From NCBI GenBank assembly GCA_934149115.1, contig CAKPDW010000052.1:1-10837 (forward strand): a stretch of 10,837 bases of DNA, written 5' to 3'. The notes below the pieces were generated by a model. That model did not search any database, was not told where the DNA came from, and was given only the letters and a program-made list of their open reading frames with translations. How positions within the stretch are numbered: position 1 is the stretch's first letter; the number at the start of each line of letters is the position of its first letter. This DNA is from an uncultured Clostridia bacterium (lineage in GTDB: Bacteria > Bacillota > Clostridia > TANB77 > CAG-508). Below, in pieces: positions 1 to 7,382 of the stretch. Made by a program: the position numbers and the translations under genes.

Positions 1-2021
1 CTAGTAGCCTTTGAAGCACCAGATGGATAAAATAACATATCACCTTTTCCTAACAATTTTTCAGCACCAACACTATCTAATATTGTTCTTGAGTCCACCT
101 GTGAAGAAACAGCAAAAGCTATTCTTGAAGGAATATTAGCCTTAATAATACCAGTAATAACATCAACAGAAGGTCTCTGAGTGGCAATAACAAGATGCAT
201 TCCAGCAGCTCTAGCCATTTGTGCTAATCTACAAATAGCATCCTCAACATCTTTAGGGGAAACCATCATCAAATCAGCAAGCTCATCAACAATAATAACA
301 ATCTGAGGTAACTTACCATCAGCACCCTCTTTATCCAGTTGAGCATTATATCCTTTTATATCTCTAACATTTTTTTGAGCAAATAAACTATAACGATTAA
401 CCATTTCTTGAACAGCCCAAGCCAATGCACCAGCAGCCTTCTTAGGATCAGTAACAACAGGAATCAACAAATGAGGTATTCCATTATAAACAGAAAGCTC
501 AACCACCTTAGGGTCAACCATAATAAGTTTTACTTCACTAGGTTTAGCCTTATATAAAATACTTGTTATCAAAGTATTAATACAAACAGATTTACCAGAA
601 CCAGTTGAACCAGCAATCAACACATGAGGCATCTTAGCTATATCAGTAATAACATTATCACCAGAAACACTTTTTCCCAAAGCAAAAGATAATTTGGATT
701 TAGAATCTTGGAATTCAGCAGAATCAATTATATCTCTTAAAGGAACAACCTCTTTTTCTTTATTGGGGATTTCAATTCCCACAGCCTGTTTACCAGGAAT
801 AGGAGCCTCAATTCTTATACTTTCAGCAGCCAAATTTAAAGCAATATCATCAGCCAACTTAGCAATTTTACTAACTCTAACACCTTCAGCAGGTTTCAAT
901 TCATATCTAGTAATAACAGGGCCAACAGAAACATTTTCAACCTTTGCAGATACACCAAAACTATACAAAGTTTTTTGTAATTTAGTTGCTGTATCAGTTA
1001 AAACCTTTTTACTACCTTTATTTGTCCTAGAAGAACCATGAGTCAACATCTCAATTGGAGGTTTCTCATAATTTTCATCATCAACAGTATGAGTATAATG
1101 ATCCAATTGTAAAACAGCCTTAGTTTTTTCCTCTTTTTCCTCCTTTTCCTCTTTAAATATGTTTTCTAACTCATCAGGATTATTTCTCTTTTCCTCTTTT
1201 CTAGGCATATCATCATTTTTTTCTTTTTTGCCAAATAAACCAAACTTAGATTTTTTATCATCATTCTTTTCATTAAAATGATTAATCACAATCTCATCTT
1301 GAATCAATTCAGGTTGAGGTTCTTCAATTTTAGGTTCTTTAGCTTTTTGTTTTACAGGAGCACTTTGAGCAGTAGTTCTGCTCTTCCTTCTAGCCTCACG
1401 TTTTTCATTAAAAGCCTGTCTCTGTTCCTCTCTTCTTGCTCTTTTCTCCTCTTTTCTATCCTCTCTACCATCAACAAAATCAATCAATAATTCTATTGGA
1501 TTAGCACCAATAATATACATAAAAGTAACAATCGCAATAGTAATAACCAGAATAGTCGCACCCAAATTTCCTAACAAATTCGTAAGAGGAGTTGAAACAA
1601 TTGCTCCAATAGCACCTCCACCTTTATTCATTGTACCCAAATTATAAGCTTCTTTAACAATTTCTTCAAAAGTAATATTATTAGCAATATGTAATTTAGA
1701 AAACTGTTGAATATGCATAGCAACACAAATACATACAATAAACAAAGTAAATTGAGTAATTTTTGTAGCCACATAATCACTATCCTCTTTCATCAAAGAA
1801 AGTGCACTTATAACAATTCCCACAGGAATAACATATTTTATAATACCAATTAATCCACCCAGAACAGGACTTAAAAAAGAACCAATTTGTCCAGTTCCAG
1901 TATATATCAATACTCCCAACATAATACCAACTATTAACATTATGATAATAGTCATCTCAGGACTCAATGTAAAACTTTTTTTAGGAGCTGCTTTTTTCTT
2001 TTTTGTTTTTTTCTTAGCCAA
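1..2021 (-). CDS. ftsK: FtsK/SpoIIIE DNA translocase (3' end cut off)
   Basis: This is an ATP-driven hexameric motor that pumps double-stranded DNA through the division or sporulation septum. 673 residues are visible and the frame is still open at the left edge, so the end of the motor and the DNA-orienting gamma domain lie outside. Residues 1-16 are Lys-rich, then four membrane segments follow at about 23-41, 50-77, 88-105 and 152-173. A charged linker runs to about 370, then the alpha/beta motor. Walker A is GSTGSGKS with Lys at 477; Walker B is IVIIVDELAD with Asp579-Glu580. The family signatures ATQRPSVDVITG and GKGDMLF are present. The start is a TTG with GGAGG 7 nt upstream; no in-frame ATG fits better. 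The membrane layout resembles SpoIIIE/SftA-class proteins, so the gene may be the sporulation translocase. FtsK and SpoIIIE cannot be told apart from sequence alone. Confidence 0.96.
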   Translation of the reverse strand, partial: MAKKKTKKKKAAPKKSFTLSPEMTIIIMLIVGIMLGVLIYTGTGQIGSFLSPVLGGLIGIIKYVIPVGIVISALSLMKEDSDYVATKITQFTLFIVCICVAMHIQQFSKLHIANNITFEEIVKEAYNLGTMNKGGGAIGAIVSTPLTNLLGNLGATILVITIAIVTFMYIIGANPIELLIDFVDGREDRKEEKRARREEQRQAFNEKREARRKSRTTAQSAPVKQKAKEPKIEEPQPELIQDEIVINHFNEKNDDKKSKFGLFGKKEKNDDMPRKEEKRNNPDELENIFKEEKEEKEEKTKAVLQLDHYTHTVDDENYEKPPIEMLTHGSSRTNKGSKKVLTDTATKLQKTLYSFGVSAKVENVSVGPVITRYELKPAEGVRVSKIAKLADDIALNLAAESIRIEAPIPGKQAVGIEIPNKEKEVVPLRDIIDSAEFQDSKSKLSFALGKSVSGDNVITDIAKMPHVLIAGSTGSGKSVCINTLITSILYKAKPSEVKLIMVDPKVVELSVYNGIPHLLIPVVTDPKKAAGALAWAVQEMVNRYSLFAQKNVRDIKGYNAQLDKEGADGKLPQIVIIVDELADLMMVSPKDVEDAICRLAQMARAAGMHLVIATQRPSVDVITGIIKANIPSRIAFAVSSQVDSRTILDSVGAEKLLGKGDMLFYPSGASKAT

Positions 2022-2028
2022 AATAAAA

Positions 2029-2033
2029 CCTCC
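2029..2033 (-). promoter_or_regulatory. Ribosome binding site fixing the TTG start of ftsK
   Basis: GGAGG on the minus strand lies exactly 7 nt before TTG-GCT-AAG. It is the only good Shine-Dalgarno here and decides a non-ATG start. Confidence 0.8.
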
Positions 2034-2073
2034 ATTCAAAACATAAATAATCTATATAAAAAAATCTAAAAGA

Positions 2074-2101
2074 ATTTTATCCTAAAATTCACTAAGAACA
2101 A
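2074..2101 (-). promoter_or_regulatory. Possible sigma-A promoter for ftsK
   Basis: On the minus strand TTGTTC and TAAAAT are separated by 16 nt, about 50 nt upstream of the ftsK start. The -10 matches at 5 of 6 positions but the -35 is weak. The -35 falls on the edge of the dispersed repeat at 2096-2192, so that repeat may contribute to ftsK expression. A terminator at 2357-2385 makes a separate ftsK promoter necessary somewhere in this gap. Confidence 0.35.
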
Positions 2102-2192
2102 AATCGAACATTACCAACATTTGCACTTATTATAAGTTTTTCAAGTCCGCATCTTTGTTCATATGCGAAATTCGCAAAGCAAATTTCTGTGC
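2096..2192. repeat. Dispersed intergenic repeat, copy A
   Basis: About 97 bp that align with 10433-10527 at roughly 79% identity by hand, with two single-base gaps and mostly transition differences. Best-kept blocks are GAACAAAA, ACTTATTATA, TTGTTC and AAATTTCTGT. It contains a hairpin whose stem is GAAATT/AATTTC. No long open frame is shared by the copies. The 2022-2392 gap has no convincing gene. Besides this repeat it holds the ftsK leader, a possible decayed copy at 2275-2330 and the terminator at 2357-2385. Confidence 0.7.
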
Positions 2193-2274
2193 TAAAATTA
2201 ATCGATATTATTATATCAAAACAGAAAAAAAAATAACATCATTTTTTATAATTTTTTTAATTTATTTTATCCAA

Positions 2275-2330
2275 ATCGCCAACATTAATAGTATTAAGCG
2301 TTTAAACAATCGCATATTTGTTCGCATAGT
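2275..2330. repeat. Possible decayed partial copy of the dispersed repeat
   Basis: The order of short words CCAACATT, AAGCGTTT, ATCGCAT, TTTGTTCGCAT follows that of copy A (CCAACATT, AAG-TTT, TCCGCAT, TTTGTTCATAT). Conservation is patchy and the region is AT-rich, so chance similarity is possible. Confidence 0.3.
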
Positions 2331-2356
2331 ATTTTTAATCAAATATATAAATGCAC

Positions 2357-2385
2357 AAAAAAAGAAAAGTCTCCAACAACTTTTC
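2357..2385 (-). terminator. Intrinsic terminator of the rsmD / coiled-coil gene unit
   Basis: On the minus strand GAAAAGT, an 8-nt loop and ACTTTTC are followed directly by seven T. It begins 8 nt after the stop codon at 2393 and separates this unit from ftsK. Confidence 0.82.
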
Positions 2386-2392
2386 ATTCTTT

Positions 2393-2872
2393 CTATTTTA
2401 ATTCTTTTCTATTATTTTTTATAACAGCAATTGCGCTGTTCACTGTAGCTTCTGCTTTGTCTACATTTTCTTTTAAATTCAAAATAGTTTCTTCAACATC
2501 TGATAAAATACTATCAGCATATTCTTTAGTACCTTCTGACATTTCTTTTGCCATTTCATTAGCTGAAGCAATAATTTTTTCTTTTTCAGCATATGCTTTC
2601 TTAGTAATTTCATGTTCATCTATCATAGCAATAATTCTATTTTCCGCCTCTTTAACAATATCTTCTCCTTCTTTTTTAGCTTCTTGCAAAATTCTTGTAC
2701 GTTCTTCTCTAACCCATTTAGCCTGTTTTAAGTCATCTGGCAATTTAAGTCTTATTTCTCTAACAACATTTAAAATCTCATCTTTATCAACAACATTCTT
2801 ATTTGAAAATGGTAACCTTTTACTATTTTCAAGTAAATTTTCAATTGTTTCTAACAGAGTAAAAATTTCCAT
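2393..2872 (-). CDS. ATP-synthase-b-like coiled-coil protein
   Basis: A 159-residue soluble protein that is almost entirely charged alpha helix. From about residue 45 to the end it is a heptad-like Glu/Lys/Ala-rich coiled coil resembling the stalk of F-type ATPase subunit b and the C-terminal part of DivIVA-type proteins. It has no N-terminal membrane anchor as a genuine subunit b would, and no other ATP synthase genes lie nearby. It is therefore unlikely to be part of the enzyme. Short proteins labelled 'ATPase' or 'ATP synthase B-like' are common beside rsmD and coaD in Clostridia. The gene starts 36 nt after the rsmD stop, probably in the same transcript, and ends at a clear terminator. 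The ATG at 2872 is preceded by GGAAGG at somewhat long spacing. Function unknown; a structural or scaffold role is a guess. Confidence 0.85.
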   Translation of the reverse strand: MEIFTLLETIENLLENSKRLPFSNKNVVDKDEILNVVREIRLKLPDDLKQAKWVREERTRILQEAKKEGEDIVKEAENRIIAMIDEHEITKKAYAEKEKIIASANEMAKEMSEGTKEYADSILSDVEETILNLKENVDKAEATVNSAIAVIKNNRKELK

Positions 2873-2908
2873 TTCTTATCTCATTCCTTCCTTAGTATAA
2901 GCAAGCAT

Positions 2909-3469
2909 TTATATCTTTTTGCTTAAAAAAATAATGCTAACTCGACCATATTTTCTTTTATCGTAAACAGTAATATTCATATCTTCAATATCATTTAAAA
3001 TTCTTTCTGGTTCATCTGTTTCAATAACCATAATAAAGTTATCATTTAAAATATCTATATCCAAAATTTTTTCTACTGATTTTTTTGCTAAATCAGTTTT
3101 ATATGGTGGATCTATAAACACAATATCTACTTTAATATTTTGATTATTTATATATGTTAAACCTTTTTCAAAATCATTTTTTATCAATAAAGATTTATTT
3201 GTAAATCGAGTTTTCTCAATATTTTTTTCAATTATTTCAATTGCATTTCTATTTTTTTCGCAAAATATAGCTTTTTTTGCACCTCTACTAATAGCCTCTA
3301 ATCCTAAAGCTCCTGAGCCAGCAAATAAATCTAAAACAACTGCATTTTCCAAATCAAAATTAAGAATATTAAATAAAGGTTCTTTAACTCTATCCAATGT
3401 TGGTCTAGTATTCATTCCATCTAAAGTATATAACTTTGTCCCACGAGCACTTCCGCTAATAATTCTCAT
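2909..3469 (-). CDS. rsmD: 16S rRNA (guanine(966)-N(2))-methyltransferase RsmD
   Basis: Transfers a methyl group from S-adenosylmethionine to N2 of G966 in 16S rRNA during 30S assembly. The 186-residue protein has the full family pattern: MRIISGSARG at the N-terminus, TRPTLDRVKEPLFNIL at 21-36, the SAM-binding loop VLDLFAGSGALGLEA around 45-59, and the catalytic DPPY at 120-123. The open frame extends 24 codons further upstream, but the ATG at 3469 was chosen because family members begin MR(I/V)ISG. A GCGAGG lies 11 nt ahead of it, and the promoter at 3502-3529 lies inside the longer frame. coaD, which often follows rsmD in Clostridia, is absent; the coiled-coil gene follows instead. Confidence 0.95.
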   Translation of the reverse strand: MRIISGSARGTKLYTLDGMNTRPTLDRVKEPLFNILNFDLENAVVLDLFAGSGALGLEAISRGAKKAIFCEKNRNAIEIIEKNIEKTRFTNKSLLIKNDFEKGLTYINNQNIKVDIVFIDPPYKTDLAKKSVEKILDIDILNDNFIMVIETDEPERILNDIEDMNITVYDKRKYGRVSIIFLSKKI

Positions 3470-3501
3470 AATACATAAAACCTCGCTAACTATATACATA
3501 T

Positions 3502-3529
3502 ATTTTATTTTAAATATATAATAAGTCAA
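3502..3529 (-). promoter_or_regulatory. Sigma-A promoter of rsmD
   Basis: TTGACT and TAAAAT on the minus strand with a 16-nt spacer, about 33 nt upstream of the chosen rsmD start. It overlaps the extended frame, which supports the downstream start. Nothing else recognisable lies in the 3530-3689 gap, apart from a 7-bp inverted repeat CAAATGT/ACATTTG (3541-3574). Confidence 0.6.
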
Positions 3530-3689
3530 TAACATTAACACAAATGTAAAAAATACTTAACTTTGTAACATTTGCTTAACCCTTTTGTAATATGTATTTT
3601 ATTGTAAATAATTCTGTTATTCTTTTATATATCAACATTCAGTACATTTTATTATATTTAATTTTTAAATATAATAAAAAACATAATGT

Positions 3690-3717
3690 AAAAAAAAAGA
3701 GCCCAAAAGAGCCCTCC
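3690..3717 (-). terminator. Terminator of sepF-divIVA, built with G-U pairs
   Basis: On the minus strand AGGGCTC, TTTT, GGGCTCT are followed by a T tract at 3690-3698. In DNA the two GGGCTC words are direct repeats. In RNA GGGCUC pairs with itself through four Watson-Crick and two G-U pairs, and an A-U and two G-U pairs extend the stem to nine. It starts 10 nt after the divIVA stop. Confidence 0.75.
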
Positions 3718-3727
3718 ATAATTTTTA

Positions 3728-4177
3728 TTAATCTTCTTTCATATCTTTTAACAATTCAAGTTGTGAAATTAATAAAGCTTCCATTTTTGCTTTATATATA
3801 TCAAATTGTTTTTTAGTTTCTGCAAACTCTCTTTTTCTAGTTTCTGATTCTTTAGTCAATTCATCAACTGATTCTTGCATTTTTGATCTAGCACTTTTTA
3901 TTATATTATCAGCCTCATCTTGTGCATTATTTTTTATATCATCAGCAGCTTTTTGAGCCATAACTAAAGTATTTTGTAAAGTTTGTTCTATATTTCTATA
4001 TTTTTCTAGGTCACCTTTTGATCTGTCAATTTCTGAACGAAGTTCTGAATTTTCTTTATAAAGTTTTTCATAATCAACAGTAATTTCATCCAAAAAATCA
4101 TCTACTTCATCTACATTGTAACCATTCATCATTTGTTTTTGAAATTTTTTATTTTCAATGTCAAGTGGTGTAAGCAT
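3728..4177 (-). CDS. divIVA: DivIVA-domain cell-division / polarity protein
   Basis: A cytoplasmic coiled-coil scaffold that binds negatively curved membrane at the septum and poles and recruits partner proteins. The 149 residues start with the family hallmark, MLTPLDIENKKFQKQ followed by GYNVDEVDDFLDEI, which is the membrane-binding N-terminal domain (about 1-38). Two coiled-coil stretches follow, roughly 35-70 and 72-145, with an Ala/Asp-rich segment AQKAADDIKNNAQDEAD near the middle. It is slightly shorter than B. subtilis DivIVA. The ATG has GGAGGAG 6 nt upstream. It lies 15 nt after sepF and is surely cotranscribed with it. In many Firmicutes ylmG and ylmH separate these genes; both are missing here. 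The transcript ends at the terminator at 3690-3717. Confidence 0.95.
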   Translation of the reverse strand: MLTPLDIENKKFQKQMMNGYNVDEVDDFLDEITVDYEKLYKENSELRSEIDRSKGDLEKYRNIEQTLQNTLVMAQKAADDIKNNAQDEADNIIKSARSKMQESVDELTKESETRKREFAETKKQFDIYKAKMEALLISQLELLKDMKED

Positions 4178-4192
4178 TATTCTCCTCCTATA

Positions 4193-4675
4193 CTATTTAT
4201 TTAACCAAGAAACAGAAAGTTTATTTTTTATTTCCTCTCTTGTCATATCATTAACTATATCGTAATTAAATGGCGCAACAATAAATATTGAATTAGAAAC
4301 TTTCTCGAAATGTCCGTCTAGAACTTTAACAGCTCCACTAATAACATCCAAAATTCTTCTTGCAACATCTTTATTAACATATTCTAAATTAACAACAATA
4401 GCATTTTTTTCTCTTAATAAAATACAAATATCTTCAGCTTGTTCAAAAGCTGTTGGTTTTGCTATTTTCATTTTAATTTGTTGAGACATATTTACTACTC
4501 TATTATTTTTTCTTCTACCACTAAATATTCCTCTATCTTCTTCTTCCTCTTGTCCATCATCTTCTGGGTCATAAGCATATGTATATTCATTATCTAACAT
4601 TTCTTCATTCTCCTCAGTTTCTCCGTTATCTACTCCTAAAAAATCTAATATTTTATTTACAACTGCATTAGCCAT
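4193..4675 (-). CDS. sepF: Cell division protein SepF
   Basis: SepF binds the C-terminal tail of FtsZ, tethers it to the membrane and helps build an orderly septum. The 160 residues show the expected layout: a short amphipathic N-terminal helix (MANAVVNKILDFLGV) for membrane binding, a very acidic disordered linker (about 16-55, with EEEED), and the compact C-terminal domain from about 68 containing IAKPTAFEQAEDI, IVVNLEYVNKDVARRILDVISGAV and NSIFIVAP. The ATG is preceded by GGGAGG at 8 nt. It has its own promoter at 4721-4749 and is followed 15 nt later by divIVA. Gram-positive Clostridia commonly use SepF as an FtsZ membrane tether alongside FtsA. Confidence 0.96.
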   Translation of the reverse strand: MANAVVNKILDFLGVDNGETEENEEMLDNEYTYAYDPEDDGQEEEEDRGIFSGRRKNNRVVNMSQQIKMKIAKPTAFEQAEDICILLREKNAIVVNLEYVNKDVARRILDVISGAVKVLDGHFEKVSNSIFIVAPFNYDIVNDMTREEIKNKLSVSWLNK

Positions 4676-4720
4676 TTAATTTCCTCCCAAAATTATCTTC
4701 AAATTTTAATTACTGCATAT

Positions 4721-4749
4721 AGTATCCTTCTTTTTTTCAAATATGTCAA
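4721..4749 (-). promoter_or_regulatory. Sigma-A promoter of sepF-divIVA
   Basis: A perfect -35 TTGACA and a -10 GATACT separated by 17 nt on the minus strand, with the predicted start point about 40 nt before the sepF ATG. It makes sepF-divIVA transcription partly independent of the mutL-miaA-hlyD unit upstream. Confidence 0.7.
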
Positions 4750-4769
4750 TACAGAAGAAAAGATTGTTA

Positions 4770-4790
4770 TACAAAATTAATTATTTTGTA
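4770..4790 (-). other. AT-rich hairpin after the hlyD-like gene, possible weak terminator
   Basis: TACAAAAT and ATTTTGTA form a perfect 8-bp stem with a 5-nt loop, 15 nt after the stop at 4806. No T tract follows on the minus strand, so it would be a poor intrinsic terminator; readthrough into sepF is likely. Confidence 0.3.
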
Positions 4791-4805
4791 ACAAAAATGT
4801 AATAT

Positions 4806-6041
4806 TTATTTCTTTGATTTAATCATAATTTTATCATATTGTTTTATACTATACATATTTTTAATTTCATCATATGAATACCCTAAATCTTGCAATTCCT
4901 GGGTTGTATAGTTATCCACTATAGCATATGAATCATTTTGTTTTAACACTTTAACCAAAACTTTAGCATTATAACCTGATCTATTTCTTTCAACATATGT
5001 TTTGTCATTTTCTGTAAGAATAGCAGTATTCGGAACTTTTAATCCACTATATTCCCACCAAATAACATCAACCGTCAATTTTCTATAATTAATCAACTTT
5101 TCAGGTAAATCATTTATTTTAAATACTATTATTCGAGATTTATCTTCATCTTTTATATATGATATTTCCGATTCAATTGAACTATCTGTATCATACTGAA
5201 TTTTTACCTTATCACCAACTTTTGCATTCATAGCAGAATCAGAATCCATTTCCATAGCCAAATAGCAATTAAACTCAGTTATAATTTTTCCTTTTTCATT
5301 ATTAGTTTCTATCAATTCCCCAGAATTTAAATCCAAATCATCTAAAAACTTTTTATTCAAATAACTAAAATCAGAAGTCGTTAATATAGATTCCAAATTA
5401 TCAACTCTATAGGAAACCGTTCCACTAACATCTGTTTTTATTTCCTCAGCACCAGCTGTAAGCTTTTTTAAATACTCAGTTTTTTGATTAATCAAATCCT
5501 TCAAATAAGACCCAGCGGGACTAAGTTCACCAACAATAGTTGATATTTTATATGTATAATCATCTATTTCTTTTTTATAATTCTCTATTTCTTCAAGATT
5601 ATTAGTATTATAAATTTTCTCCTCAAGAGTCTTAATCTTATTTCTCAAAACATCAATATCTGTATTATAAATCAATTTTTCACTTTTTTGTGCCTCAGAA
5701 ATTTTCTTATCCAATTCAGCAATTTCAGTTTTTATTGTATCTTCGCCATTAACATAGTATCTAAAAACAGCCTCACCAGCAGCAGCTCTCTTTCCTTCAG
5801 AAATAGTCTTTTCCATTCCATTCATATAATTTTTTCCTTGAAGAACTTTTTCATTTCTTATAACATATGCATCAACTGTTTCAGACACATTTAAAGTTCC
5901 ATTCTCAACAACAAAAGTATCTGTTGGGCTCATAATCAACCTTGCAGTATTATAAATCAAATAAATAATCAAAATTATAACAATCAAAACCAAAAAAATT
6001 TTACCTACAACATTTTTGGGAGATTTCTTTTGTTCATCCAA
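4806..6041 (-). CDS. HlyD-family membrane-anchored periplasmic-adaptor-like protein
   Basis: A 411-residue protein with a Lys-rich cytoplasmic start, one membrane segment at about 12-31 and a large extracytoplasmic part. After a beta-rich section (about 42-100) comes a predicted coiled-coil hairpin (about 103-172), then beta-rich lipoyl/barrel-like segments including VPNTAILTENDKTYV near 335-350. This is the architecture of HlyD-type adaptors. Such a gene regularly precedes sepF in Clostridia, where its role is not established. No transporter ATPase or permease gene is nearby, so a role in the cell envelope or at the septum is as likely as efflux. The start is TTG at 6041 with AAAGGA 10 nt upstream; the nearer ATG is out of frame. 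It lies 26 nt after miaA and is probably cotranscribed with it. Confidence 0.8.
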   Translation of the reverse strand: MDEQKKSPKNVVGKIFLVLIVIILIIYLIYNTARLIMSPTDTFVVENGTLNVSETVDAYVIRNEKVLQGKNYMNGMEKTISEGKRAAAGEAVFRYYVNGEDTIKTEIAELDKKISEAQKSEKLIYNTDIDVLRNKIKTLEEKIYNTNNLEEIENYKKEIDDYTYKISTIVGELSPAGSYLKDLINQKTEYLKKLTAGAEEIKTDVSGTVSYRVDNLESILTTSDFSYLNKKFLDDLDLNSGELIETNNEKGKIITEFNCYLAMEMDSDSAMNAKVGDKVKIQYDTDSSIESEISYIKDEDKSRIIVFKINDLPEKLINYRKLTVDVIWWEYSGLKVPNTAILTENDKTYVERNRSGYNAKVLVKVLKQNDSYAIVDNYTTQELQDLGYSYDEIKNMYSIKQYDKIMIKSKK

Positions 6042-6067
6042 TAAAAATCATTCCTTTCAAATAATTT

Positions 6068-6988
6068 TTAACTCTTAAAATCATTAATAATTATTTCAAG
6101 ATTTTTTTCTCTATCATCAAGACCGTCAATCCAAACAATTGACTTATTTTTTCTAAACCAAGTAAGCTGTCTTTTCGCATATCTTCTAGTTTCCTGTTTA
6201 ATCTTTTGAATCATCTCATCCATAGTCAATTTCTTATCAAAATATTCAACAACCTCTTTATATCCAAGTCCCTGCATCGCAGTTGGAAACTTATCATATT
6301 TTTTTACAATATCCCTAACCTCATCAACAAGCCCCTGTTCAATCATCAAATCAACTCTTTTATTAATTCTATCATACAATTTCTCTCTATCCATATCAAT
6401 AGCAAAAATTCTATAATCATACTTAACGCCATTTTTTCTAGATTCTCTTTCCAACTCAGTCTTAGTTTTACCAGTAGCCCTATACAATTCCAAAACCCTA
6501 GTAATTCTTTTCTTATCATTTCTACTAATCTTCAAAACAGCATCAGGATCAATTTTCATAGCCATCTCATACAATTTTTCCAATCCATCCTCAGAATCAG
6601 CCACAGCCATCAACTCATCCCTATACCCCTGATCAAACTCAATTTCAGGATAATCAATTCCATAAACAAGAGAATCAACATACAAACCAGTACCACCACA
6701 CAAAATAGGAACCTTACCCCTATCCAAAACAAACCTAATCTTCTCCTCAGCATCCCTCTTAAAATCAGCCACAGAATACCTCACATCAGGAGAAACAAAA
6801 TCAATCAAATAATGAGGAACACCATCCATCTCCTCAACAGAAGGCTTCGCAGTTCCAATAGACATATCCCTATAAATCTGCATAGAATCACACGAAATAA
6901 CCTCACCATCAATTCTCTTAGCAAGTTCAACCGCCAAAGCCGTTTTACCAGAAGCAGTCGGACCAACAATCACAATAACTTTATCCAT
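6068..6988 (-). CDS. miaA: tRNA dimethylallyltransferase MiaA
   Basis: Attaches the dimethylallyl group from DMAPP to N6 of A37 in tRNAs that read codons beginning with U, improving decoding. The 306-residue length is typical. The P-loop GPTASGKT is at 9-16, followed by the substrate-binding DSMQIYR at 34-40, GTAKPS, PHYLIDFVSPD, and GGTGLYVDSL around 98-107. The C-terminal part has GLGYKEVVEYF and RRYAKRQLTWFR. The ATG is preceded by AGAAAGG at 6 nt. In many bacteria it sits directly between mutL and hfq; here a repeat array precedes it and no hfq follows. Codon use in the first half is unlike the second: the first 60 codons have 5 ending in A and 18 in G, while about 56 codons at the end have 16 ending in A. 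This suggests a local compositional effect near the array. Confidence 0.97.
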   Translation of the reverse strand: MDKVIVIVGPTASGKTALAVELAKRIDGEVISCDSMQIYRDMSIGTAKPSVEEMDGVPHYLIDFVSPDVRYSVADFKRDAEEKIRFVLDRGKVPILCGGTGLYVDSLVYGIDYPEIEFDQGYRDELMAVADSEDGLEKLYEMAMKIDPDAVLKISRNDKKRITRVLELYRATGKTKTELERESRKNGVKYDYRIFAIDMDREKLYDRINKRVDLMIEQGLVDEVRDIVKKYDKFPTAMQGLGYKEVVEYFDKKLTMDEMIQKIKQETRRYAKRQLTWFRKNKSIVWIDGLDDREKNLEIIINDFKS

Positions 6989-7056
6989 AAAAAACCTTTC
7001 TAAAAAATTAATACAAACAAACTAACACAACGAAAATTACCTATATTCTCCACTAA

Positions 7057-7085
7057 TTGCATAGCACAAATTTTATAAACAAAAT
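7057..7085. repeat. Possible decayed hairpin related to the dispersed repeat
   Basis: On the minus strand AAATTTT-GTTTAT-AAAATTT is followed by GTGCTATG. This resembles the GAAATT...AAATTTCTGTGC hairpin of copy A at 2096-2192. It is short and AT-rich, so the relation is tentative. The rest of 6989-7096 is the miaA leader; a poor TTGTGC/TATAGG pair with an 18-nt spacer is the only promoter-like signal noticed. Confidence 0.2.
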
Positions 7086-7096
7086 TTTCTCTCATT

Positions 7097-7238
7097 CACT
7101 GCACAGCACTGTATTTGAGAAAAGGTTGTATCTATTGCAAGGCAAAATGATTTTTGAAAGACCGGAGCGTACATAAGTACGTGAGGATTTTCAAAATCAT
7201 TTTAACACAGCAAGAGGCATCACATCATATCTCTCACA
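7097..7238. repeat. Structured repeat unit 1 (type a)
   Basis: A 142-bp unit beginning CACTGCACAGCACTG. The core is an interrupted hairpin. The outer stem AAAATGATTTTTGAAA (from 7144) pairs with TTTTCAAAATCATTTT (ending 7204), with one bulge. The apical stem is CGTAC-ATAA-GTACG at 7168-7181. TTGC and GCAA flanks can extend the stem. It ends CAAGAGG plus a 25-bp spacer identical to that of unit 4. Confidence 0.9.
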
Positions 7239-7382
7239 CACTGCACAGCACTGATTTTGGAAAAGATTATGTATATTGCAAGGCAAAAGTGATTTGAAAA
7301 GCAAGGGAGCGTATACAGATACGTGACCGCATTTCAAATTACTTTTAACACAGCAAGAGGCTCCATATCCCATCCACACACA
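7239..7382. repeat. Structured repeat unit 2 (type b)
   Basis: A 144-bp unit with the same opening CACTGCACAGCACTG, the same TTGCAAGGCAAAA and the same closing TTTTAACACAGCAAGAGG as type a, but different stem sequences. The outer stem is AAAAGTGATTTGAAA pairing with TTTCAAATTACTTTT (one G-T pair). The apical stem is CGTAT-ACAG-ATACG at 7310-7323. The two arms have changed together relative to type a. Confidence 0.9.

Noticed and set aside
694..1490. Plus-strand open frames opposite ftsK
   Set aside because: They lie antisense to the FtsK linker and motor, have low-complexity composition and no start signals.
2096..2192. LexA (SOS) operator near CGAACATT upstream of ftsK
   Set aside because: The second half-site does not match CGAAC-N4-GTTCG, and the palindrome in copy B has its half-sites facing the other way.
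2155..2424. Plus-strand 89-residue open frame starting in the dispersed repeat
   Set aside because: No ribosome site and low-complexity content; it runs over the terminator and the end of the neighbouring gene. The short similarity to the frame in copy B (LF-x-x-EI-x-K) is explained by DNA-level repeat similarity and stops right after.
2393..2872. Genuine F0F1 ATP synthase subunit b
   Set aside because: It lacks the N-terminal membrane anchor and has no other atp genes beside it; only the coiled-coil region is similar.
6206..7003. Plus-strand 265-residue open frame opposite miaA
   Set aside because: It is the exact antisense of MiaA, with low-complexity Ile/Asn/Ser composition and no family features.
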